From NCBI RefSeq assembly GCF_000496835.1, contig NZ_KI543237.1, forward strand, positions 1,125,984 through 1,189,983: DNA of 64,000 bases, read 5' to 3'. The position numbers were made by a program, and so were the translations under genes. Positions 58,227 to 64,000 of the stretch are shown here, piece by piece. The notes beneath the pieces were generated by a model, which saw only the letters and a program-made list of their open reading frames with translations, did not search any database and had not been told where the DNA came from. Position 1 is the stretch's first letter; each line of letters starts with the position of its first letter. Source of the DNA: Thalassobacillus devorans MSP14 (lineage in GTDB: Bacteria > Bacillota > Bacilli > Bacillales > Halobacillaceae).

Positions 58227-58802
58227 TTGATTTGTGTCTATTTTGTTAAGATATCTGTGTTGTAATTGTTCTTTTGAGATAAAAATATAGTTAGGCTGGT
58301 GGGTTTTCAGGTATCCTAGAGATGGAGGATGCATACACAGAGTACTGATTAAGATGAAGGAAAAAAATTTCATGAAACGGTACAAAGGGTTAGTGATGGC
58401 GGCTGTTTCAAATCCAAGCCGGTGACATCCTTTGTGTATCGCGGTAATCCCCATGACACCGGTGATTTTGCTGTTCTGCTGATGTTGATGGAGATAATCG
58501 GCAAGCTCGGGCAAAGATTCCCGCACGCATCTATAAATGTGCAAAGCTTTATGGACTTCATTATCCATGTTCCGCATTTCATTAATGAGACGGATATTGT
58601 GCAAATGGATTTTCAATACTTTATCATACTTTTGAATACGAGTGCCATCTTTAAGGATAACCATATCTCCTTTATAATCTGCGATTCGGACACGGAAAAT
58701 ATTATGGATGTTTGTATTGCCTGGTTTGATGTACCGCAACCGGGCAATCCGGTAGTAAACCGGATCAAATAGTGTCCAGAGACCAACGATATATCGTCTC
58801 AC
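58224..58802 (-). CDS. ykoP: YkoP-like protein
   Basis: 192 residues from GTG 58802, which follows AGGAGGTGTTTACCA; the longer frame upstream would run through the ribosome site. MRRYIVGLWTLFDPVYYRIA at the start, IFRVRIADYKGDMVILKDGT in the middle and ESLPELADYLHQHQQ, then GITAIHKGCHRLGFE, agree with B. subtilis YkoP as I recall it. Function is unknown. Single gene, divergent from the membrane protein at 59003. Confidence 0.8.
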   Translation of the reverse strand: MRRYIVGLWTLFDPVYYRIARLRYIKPGNTNIHNIFRVRIADYKGDMVILKDGTRIQKYDKVLKIHLHNIRLINEMRNMDNEVHKALHIYRCVRESLPELADYLHQHQQNSKITGVMGITAIHKGCHRLGFETAAITNPLYRFMKFFSFILISTLCMHPPSLGYLKTHQPNYIFISKEQLQHRYLNKIDTNQ

Positions 58803-59002
58803 TGGTAAACACCTCCTCATAATATGACAAACCTTAGTGTTTGGTGTTTCCAGCGATTTTATTGGTGGGAAATTGCGGTGATTTTCGAGGCTGATATGAA
58901 TTTGTATGCCGATCGACGCTTTTGTGTTTTGTTCATAAACCGTTAACAAATGTATTTTATAATTACTTGTATCATGATATTTCATTAAAAAGGAAGAATG
59001 TT

Positions 59003-59671
59003 ATGCCATCAGCATGGGTAGTTGGACCACTCATTATAAAAAGTTCATGGATCATCACGATTATCAGTATAATAGCAGGGGGCATGTTTTACCGTTACTA
59101 TTCCCGCTTTGCGAAAGAAAAGCAGAAGCAGATGGAAGATAGCCTGTTTTCGCTATTGCTGACGTTTGTGTTTACGTACTTTTTTGGGAAGGTTGTTTTT
59201 CATTTTTCGCTGTTTATCCAGGACCCGCCGGCAATATTGGCCTATCCCAGTGGAAGGAATGAGTATTACTTAGCTGCAGTACTCACCTTTGTCCACGCCA
59301 TGTCTTTATTGCGAAAAAGAAAGCTGGATGGCAGGGAATTGTTATTCAGCGGATTGATGGTTTTTCTACCGGCACTTTTGTTAAAAACATTCCTGGATGC
59401 CTTGGTGCTGCAAAATGGAATGGATTTTTCTATTATCCTCGAACTTGTTGTTTTGAGTGTGTTTGTATTGTTGTTCGCATTCCATGTCCTTAAAATCAGC
59501 GATGTCATTTATATTTGGGTGGCATGGCTCTTGAGTAAATGGCTGCTTGCTTTTATTACTCCATTTCCAATATTATTTGGAGTGATCGTGGATAGCTGGT
59601 TTTTATTGGCTCTTATTGCAGCCGCTGTAATAATCGAAATATTGACTAGACGGAAGGTGGTCATCACATGA
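59003..59671 (+). CDS. unknown multi-span membrane protein upstream of ccdA
   Basis: 222 residues from ATG 59003 (MPSAWVVGPLIIKSSWIITI) behind AAAAGGAAGAATG. About seven hydrophobic segments with a short loop PSGRNEYYLAAVLTF near 80. No Cys in a redox-type pair is visible. I do not recognise the family. Its stop overlaps the ccdA start (ATGA), so a role in membrane thiol chemistry or lipoprotein/cytochrome maturation is plausible but unproven. Confidence 0.7.
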   Translation: MPSAWVVGPLIIKSSWIITIISIIAGGMFYRYYSRFAKEKQKQMEDSLFSLLLTFVFTYFFGKVVFHFSLFIQDPPAILAYPSGRNEYYLAAVLTFVHAMSLLRKRKLDGRELLFSGLMVFLPALLLKTFLDALVLQNGMDFSIILELVVLSVFVLLFAFHVLKISDVIYIWVAWLLSKWLLAFITPFPILFGVIVDSWFLLALIAAAVIIEILTRRKVVIT

Positions 59672-60405
59672 CTTCTGATGTAACAATCTGGCTTGCTTTC
59701 GGTGCAGGAGCGATATCATTCTTATCGCCATGTACCTTACCCCTGCTCCCTGCTTATCTATCGTACATAACAGGAATGAGCGTGAAGGAAATTCAGGATA
59801 AGAAAGATGCTAAAGTACGGACCAACATATTATTGCATTCAATATTTTTTCTTATTGGAGTATCATCGATTTTCATTGCGTTAGGCATTGGTGCTTCCTT
59901 TCTGGGAAGTTACATCCAAGGACTGTTGTCCGGACAATCCGGTCTATTGATCCAGCGGATTGCAGGTGTATTCATCATATTGATGGGCTTGTTCGTTGGC
60001 GGCTGGATCAGTTTCAAATGGCTGATGAAAGATAAACGCCTGCGAAGTACACAGAAACCGGCAGGACTCCTTGGTACTGCTTTCGTCGGAATGGGATTTG
60101 CTGCAGGATGGACACCTTGTATCGGCCCAATCTTTGCTTCAATTCTTGTGCTGGCAGCTACAGACCCAACTCAGGGGCTTATCTACACGATCATGTATGT
60201 ACTGGGATTCGCGCTTCCGTTCTTATTGTTTTCGTTCTTCCTGGGTTCTGCCCGCTGGGTGCTCCGGTATAGTGAAAAGATAATGAAAGTAGGCGGTGCA
60301 GTCATGATTCTCATGGGTGTGATGTTATATACCGGACAGATGACACGGCTATCAAACATACTACTGCGTTTAGTACAGGATACATGGTTAGGAAACCTGG
60401 GATAA
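59668..60405 (+). CDS. ccdA: thiol-disulfide transporter CcdA
   Basis: Polytopic membrane protein that passes electrons from cytoplasmic thioredoxin to extracytoplasmic thiol proteins. 245 residues, six helices. Redox Cys22 in SFLSPCTLPLLPAYLSYITG and Cys151 in FAAGWTPCIGPIFASIL, each followed by Pro as usual. Starts in an ATGA with the upstream gene and leads into a TlpA-like gene after 28 bases. Confidence 0.94.
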   Translation: MTSDVTIWLAFGAGAISFLSPCTLPLLPAYLSYITGMSVKEIQDKKDAKVRTNILLHSIFFLIGVSSIFIALGIGASFLGSYIQGLLSGQSGLLIQRIAGVFIILMGLFVGGWISFKWLMKDKRLRSTQKPAGLLGTAFVGMGFAAGWTPCIGPIFASILVLAATDPTQGLIYTIMYVLGFALPFLLFSFFLGSARWVLRYSEKIMKVGGAVMILMGVMLYTGQMTRLSNILLRLVQDTWLGNLG

Positions 60406-60433
60406 TATATGTAAAAGGAGGCGGTTGTGAGGC

Positions 60434-61036
60434 ATGAAAAAAGGAATTGTGATCGGAATCGTCATAGCTATGCTGGGCTGGGCGATATATGATATGCTAG
60501 GTGACAAAGAAAGCGCTGATAACGGAGAAAAAGAGCCGCAGATGAGAGTAGCAGGGGATGGCCCTGAAGAGGACACAGCTGCGGAAAAAGAAGCCGCTTC
60601 AGGTGGAGGGGAAGTTGGCCTTGAGAAAGGGCAGAAAGCCCCTGATTTTGAACTGAAGACCATGGAAGGTGAAACCGTAAAGCTTTCCGATTACCGTGGG
60701 AAAAAGGTAATGCTCAACTTCTGGGCAACCTGGTGTCCGCCATGCCGTGCAGAAATGCCGGATATGCAAAAGTTCTATGAAAACAAGGATATCGAGATAC
60801 TTGCTATTAACTTGACTCAAACAGAAAGCTCCCGTGATGATGTTGGAAAGTTTGTAGAAGAGTTTGGGTTGACCTTTCCGATTCTGATGGATGAAAATGC
60901 CGCAGTTGCCAACCAATATCAAATAAAACCGATTCCGACATCCTACTTTATCGACTCGGAGGGCTATATTCAGTATGTCGCTTTAGGAGCAATGAATTAT
61001 GATCTGATGCTTCAGCAATATGAACAAATGGATTAA
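60434..61036 (+). CDS. membrane-anchored thioredoxin-like protein (TlpA/ResA family)
   Basis: 200 residues. One N-terminal signal-anchor helix (about 4-21), an acidic, Gly-rich linker (about 22-62), then a TlpA-type domain with GQKAPDFELKTMEGE and the CPPC active site (Cys101-Cys104) in NFWATWCPPCRAEMP; cis-Pro lies in KPIPTSYFID. It should reduce disulfides on the outer face using electrons from the neighbouring CcdA. Whether the target is apocytochrome c or a spore protein is unknown. Confidence 0.9.
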   Translation: MKKGIVIGIVIAMLGWAIYDMLGDKESADNGEKEPQMRVAGDGPEEDTAAEKEAASGGGEVGLEKGQKAPDFELKTMEGETVKLSDYRGKKVMLNFWATWCPPCRAEMPDMQKFYENKDIEILAINLTQTESSRDDVGKFVEEFGLTFPILMDENAAVANQYQIKPIPTSYFIDSEGYIQYVALGAMNYDLMLQQYEQMD

Positions 61037-61062
61037 CTTCGATCATAAATGATGGTGATTAT

Positions 61063-61752
61063 ATGATAAAGCAAAAAATTTTAGTGGTAGAAGACGACCC
61101 GATGATTATGGATTTGGTAACCATCTATTTAGAGAAAGCGGGTTATGACGTTGTGAAGGCGGAGGATGGGGAGAAAGCGAAGGGCATGTATCTTTCCCAC
61201 GATCCCTGCCTGATCATTTTAGACTTGATGCTTCCCAAAGTAAGCGGGGAAGCATTTTGTAGTTGGGTAAAAAGTCAAGCACCGCGAGAAGTTTCTATCA
61301 TCATGTTATCGGCGAAAGCACGTACCGAAGATAAGATTGCCGGTCTTAAAATGGGGGCAGACGATTATATAACGAAACCGTTCAGCCCGGAAGAGCTGGT
61401 CGCCCATGTCGAAGCGGTATTACGCCGAACCGGCCTGCATTGCCAGAAAATCACTTATAGGGGGTTGAGTATTAAGCCGCGTAAAGGGGAAGTCACCTTG
61501 AATGGGGAATCACTCCATTTAACGAACTACGAATTCAATCTGCTCTATGTATTCATGGAGAATCCCAACATCGTATTTTCCCGGGAACACCTCCTTAATC
61601 ATATCAATCCTTATGAGGATAATGACATTTTTGAAAGAACCATCGACGTCCATGTGAAAAAGCTTAGGAGAAAAATTGAGGAGAATCCTGCGAAACCTGA
61701 GCGGATTATCACGGTAAGAGGAATGGGGTATAAATTTGTGGCAGAAAATTAA
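61063..61752 (+). CDS. OmpR/PhoB-family response regulator
   Basis: 229 residues. Receiver domain (about 4-120) with acidic Glu10-Asp11-Asp12, phospho-acceptor Asp54 in LIILDLMLPKVSG and Lys in ITKPFSPEEL; winged-helix DNA-binding domain (about 130-227) with RTIDVHVKKLRRKIEENP and TVRGMGYKF. The stop lies inside the start of the histidine kinase gene, so the two are coupled. Similar to YkoG-type regulators by context; the target is unknown. Confidence 0.93.
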   Translation: MIKQKILVVEDDPMIMDLVTIYLEKAGYDVVKAEDGEKAKGMYLSHDPCLIILDLMLPKVSGEAFCSWVKSQAPREVSIIMLSAKARTEDKIAGLKMGADDYITKPFSPEELVAHVEAVLRRTGLHCQKITYRGLSIKPRKGEVTLNGESLHLTNYEFNLLYVFMENPNIVFSREHLLNHINPYEDNDIFERTIDVHVKKLRRKIEENPAKPERIITVRGMGYKFVAEN

Positions 61753-62833
61753 GTCCTGGCGGGAAAAAATGGCCACACAATTGCTCTGGAGACTGACCAT
61801 CACCAATATTATCATCATTTCGTTATTTATCCTCTTAAGTGGTGTTGCTGTTTATCAGAGCGCTTGTTTCCTGGTGGACAGAATTACAGATGTCGGAACG
61901 GCGCGCCAGTTAAGCTTCAACTCGACATTGTTTCAGTATTTATGGATATCCAGCTTTATTGCGATTGTCGCTGGCAGTCTGATGCATTACTTTATGATGA
62001 AGCGGATGATGAAGCCGATCACCGAATTGACCCGGTCGATGAAAAGCCTGAAAGATGGCAGCTATCCTGCCGTGCTGGAGACAAATAGCAAGGATGAAAT
62101 CGGTCAGCTTGTGGAGCATTATAATGAGCTGATCATTTTGTTGCGGGAAAATGAACAGACTCGAAATAAAATGCTGACGGATATGGCACATGAACTACGT
62201 ACCCCGCTTTCCAATATTAATGGCTATCTGGAAGGCCTGAGTAAAGGGGTGATTGAAGGATCGCCGGAATTATACCGATCTCTGCATCTTGAGGCGAAAC
62301 GTATCACTAACATGATGCAGCAGCTTCATCAAGTGAAGGAATGGGACAGCCTTGGCGAGCAGCCCTATCCAAAGCGGGAAATGGTAGACATAAAGGAATT
62401 AGCAGCTAATGGTGTGAATTTATTTGAATGGGAACTTTCCAATCAACAGATCGATGTGGTGTGCCAACTGGATGATGGCTGGCTGTTCATACACCGGGAA
62501 GGCATCCAGCAGGTATTGACCAACCTGTTACAAAATGCTATCCAATACTACCAGGGCAAGGGAGCTATTGAAATCACAGGCGAACGTTTGGAATCGGAAT
62601 ACAGGCTGGCTGTTTCAGGTCCAGGCTCCTTTATCTCCGAAGAAAACCAATCAGCCATTTTTGAACGCTTCTATCGTATTGAGGCTTCGCGAAGCCGGGA
62701 GACAGGAGGGAGCGGGCTCGGGCTTGCGATCAGCAAAGAAATCATCGATCAGCATAAAGGCACGCTTCAGTTGGCCACAGATGGCTTTTACCATACTTTT
62801 TATTTTACACTTCCACTTCCAAAGCGAATTTAA
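61736..62833 (+). CDS. sensor histidine kinase
   Basis: 365 residues from GTG 61736, overlapping the regulator stop by 17 bases. Two membrane helices (about 18-40 and 68-88) with a very short outside loop, HAMP-like linker (about 90-145), phospho-His152 in DMAHELRTPLSNINGYLEGL, and the ATPase domain with NLLQNAIQYY (N box) and GGSGLGLAISKEI (G2 box). The short loop suggests sensing in the membrane rather than a soluble ligand. Partner of the gene before. Confidence 0.92.
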   Translation: MWQKIKSWREKMATQLLWRLTITNIIIISLFILLSGVAVYQSACFLVDRITDVGTARQLSFNSTLFQYLWISSFIAIVAGSLMHYFMMKRMMKPITELTRSMKSLKDGSYPAVLETNSKDEIGQLVEHYNELIILLRENEQTRNKMLTDMAHELRTPLSNINGYLEGLSKGVIEGSPELYRSLHLEAKRITNMMQQLHQVKEWDSLGEQPYPKREMVDIKELAANGVNLFEWELSNQQIDVVCQLDDGWLFIHREGIQQVLTNLLQNAIQYYQGKGAIEITGERLESEYRLAVSGPGSFISEENQSAIFERFYRIEASRSRETGGSGLGLAISKEIIDQHKGTLQLATDGFYHTFYFTLPLPKRI

Positions 62834-62934
62834 GGAGATAACGTCAATTATTGGAATTCTGTGAAATAAGCTTTACCCTGCCGTTATAATTATATATAAT
62901 GAGAACAAACGTTCGAAAGACGGGAGGGTGCAGG

Positions 62935-63276
62935 ATGGATAAGTATAATAAAGATCGTGGAACCATTAAATGGACATCATTGATGCTGCCCGAGCATGTA
63001 CAGTTAGTGAAAGAATTATGGAAAGAGGACGAACGGGTAGAAAAAGGCATCATGGATGAACAAAAAGCAGTGGAAATCGATTTTCTCCTGCAACGCGCAT
63101 GGAATGACAACCTGACAGTCGAACTGACTTATCATAATGGTTTTGATCATGAACGGCGCCGGTGTAAAATCAATTCGATTTGTTCTGTCCGGAAAGAGCT
63201 TCATGGGACAGAAGAAGCGACTAAACACACGTTCACAGTGAAATTGAACGATATTGTCGATATCACCATTCATTAA
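62935..63276 (+). CDS. YolD-like family protein
   Basis: 113 residues from ATG 62935 behind GACGGGAGGGTG (MDKYNKDRGTIKWTSLMLPE). RGTIKWTSLMLPEHV at the start is typical of YolD-like proteins, which are small Firmicute proteins often linked to error-prone polymerase (umuC-like) genes; none is adjacent here. A TATAAT box at about 62883-62900 may be the promoter. No DinB or UvrX gene follows in the window. Confidence 0.8.
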   Translation: MDKYNKDRGTIKWTSLMLPEHVQLVKELWKEDERVEKGIMDEQKAVEIDFLLQRAWNDNLTVELTYHNGFDHERRRCKINSICSVRKELHGTEEATKHTFTVKLNDIVDITIH

Positions 63277-63356
63277 AAAGTCGAAAAGGAAAATAATTGA
63301 AATGTTATGCTGCTTATATTAAGCTTGGTGATAATAGCTTAATAAAGGAGATTGAC

Positions 63357-63899
63357 ATGGGCAGACTATTCAGTTTTAAAGGCTTAATGACCATCTTACT
63401 TATATTGTTGGCAGGTGCGCTTGGCTTTTTTGGCGTATTGATATTTACCGATATCAGTGAGAGTGACGAGACAAAGAATAAAGCCGCCACGGAGGCCGGT
63501 GAACCCGAAGAAAATTCCCGGGCTGCCTCAAGTAACGACGTGGAGGCAAGCAAAACCACCTTTAAAGATGCCGGAGATTTAATTTCCAGAGCCCATAGCT
63601 TTTATAATGATACGACGGGATATGGAGAACTGGATGATGGAGTGGACTGGAAGGCACAAAGCGAACAAGCAAGCCGCTTTTTAGCTTATATCAAAAGCCA
63701 GACCTTCGAAGACCCTCCGACTCTGCAGGCGGATATGGACGCAGTGTCCAGTTATTTAGAAAAGATAGTGAATGGGTCAAAAGATAAGAGCAATGTAAAA
63801 CAGGCACATCGTTACTTTCATGACCTCGATATAGCCATCAATGATTTTTCCAACTATAGAGAAGTCTGGGATGTGACAGAGACACTGGGCAATGGCTGA
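63357..63899 (+). CDS. hypothetical membrane-anchored protein
   Basis: 180 residues from ATG 63357 behind AAAGGAGATTG. One N-terminal helix (about 9-31), a disordered acidic stretch (about 35-70), then a helical extracytoplasmic domain of about 110 residues (ISRAHSFYNDTTGYGELDDG, VDWKAQSEQASRFLAYIKSQ). I do not recognise the family. It is followed by alternative hairpins at 63908-63942. Confidence 0.7.
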   Translation: MGRLFSFKGLMTILLILLAGALGFFGVLIFTDISESDETKNKAATEAGEPEENSRAASSNDVEASKTTFKDAGDLISRAHSFYNDTTGYGELDDGVDWKAQSEQASRFLAYIKSQTFEDPPTLQADMDAVSSYLEKIVNGSKDKSNVKQAHRYFHDLDIAINDFSNYREVWDVTETLGNG

Positions 63900-63907
63900 T
63901 TAGAAAA

Positions 63908-63953
63908 ACTTGGCTTGTCGCCAAGTACTTATGGCGAAAGCCTTAGTATTTTC
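63908..63953. terminator. overlapping alternative hairpins near the window end
   Basis: Two mutually exclusive stems. ACTTGGC/GCCAAGT (63908-63926) has TTTTTC after it on the minus strand and would end a gene entering from beyond 64000. GGCTT-TCGCCA paired with TGGCGA-AAGCC (63912-63942) is followed by TTAGTATTTTC on the plus strand and would end the 63357 gene. The last 50 bases are AT-rich with no gene. Confidence 0.55.
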
Positions 63954-64000
63954 TTATACTTTAATCCTTTAACAAAGTTAAACTTTCTTAAAGTAAAAAT

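Noticed and set aside
58422..58772. 116-codon plus-strand frame opposite ykoP
   Set aside because: The minus-strand frame has a ribosome site and matches the YkoP family; the plus frame has neither.

Overview
The window is the replication-origin region of a low-to-moderate GC, spore-forming member of the Bacillaceae. Gene content and the many TTG/GTG starts behind strong Shine-Dalgarno sequences suggest a Halobacillus, Thalassobacillus, Virgibacillus or Oceanobacillus type organism. This is inferred from family resemblance only. The dnaA-dnaN core divides it: left-arm genes (1-19.2 kb) are mostly on the minus strand and right-arm genes (19.9-38 kb) mostly on the plus strand, so most core genes are read away from the origin.

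Left arm, moving away from oriC: rpmH-rnpA-yidC-khpB(jag), then mnmE-mnmG-rsmG, an inserted lrgAB pair, noc, parA-parB, a cysteine desulfurase with a DUF554 protein, yyaC (plus strand), a YkvI-like protein, an MscS channel, a DUF951 protein, ychF, rpsF-ssb-rpsR, and the 5' part of serA. Chromosome-organisation sites are embedded here: two near-perfect parS sites (7623-7638 and 11316-11331), a perfect Noc-binding palindrome inside serA (109-122), and a DnaA-box cluster upstream of mnmE. Between serA and rpsR is a gene-free stretch of nested inverted repeats.

oriC is bipartite: a DnaA-box field upstream of dnaA (about 19.4-19.7 kb), and a dnaA-dnaN spacer holding boxes, a DnaA-trio-like stretch and an AT-rich unwinding region. 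Right arm: dnaA-dnaN-rlbA-recF-remB-gyrB-gyrA, an HD-GYP-like gene with a damaged metal motif where many relatives carry an rRNA operon, yaaC (opposite strand), guaB, dacA, pdxS-pdxT, a serine T-box with serS, tRNA-Ser, two deoxynucleoside kinases and tRNA-Arg.

From about 39.6 kb the window becomes accessory. Two convergent operons (41.1-44.9 kb plus strand; 45.2-50.8 kb minus strand) together encode seven enzymes that can be placed in one route: lysine 6-dehydrogenase, aminoadipate-semialdehyde dehydrogenase, aminotransferase, ThDP-dependent 2-oxoacid decarboxylase-like enzyme, semialdehyde dehydrogenase, family III CoA-transferase and glutaryl-CoA-dehydrogenase-like enzyme. The proposed route is L-lysine to 2-aminoadipate, 2-oxoadipate, glutarate semialdehyde, glutarate, glutaryl-CoA and crotonyl-CoA. 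It is the most interesting inference in the window, and the decarboxylation step is the least certain.

After a SleB-type hydrolase and a ferredoxin comes a second-type spoVA operon (52.1-55.8 kb: DUF1657, YhcN/YlaJ lipoprotein, SpoVAC, SpoVAD, SpoVAEb, DUF1657, and a DUF421-DUF1657 '2Duf' fusion). This matches the layout of the spoVA2mob operon linked to spore heat resistance. DUF3231, membrane-protein and phosphoesterase genes follow. The window ends with ykoP, a thiol-redox group (membrane protein, CcdA, TlpA/ResA-like), a two-component system, a YolD-like gene and an unknown membrane-anchored protein. No rRNA genes, CRISPR arrays, transposases or prophage genes were seen.
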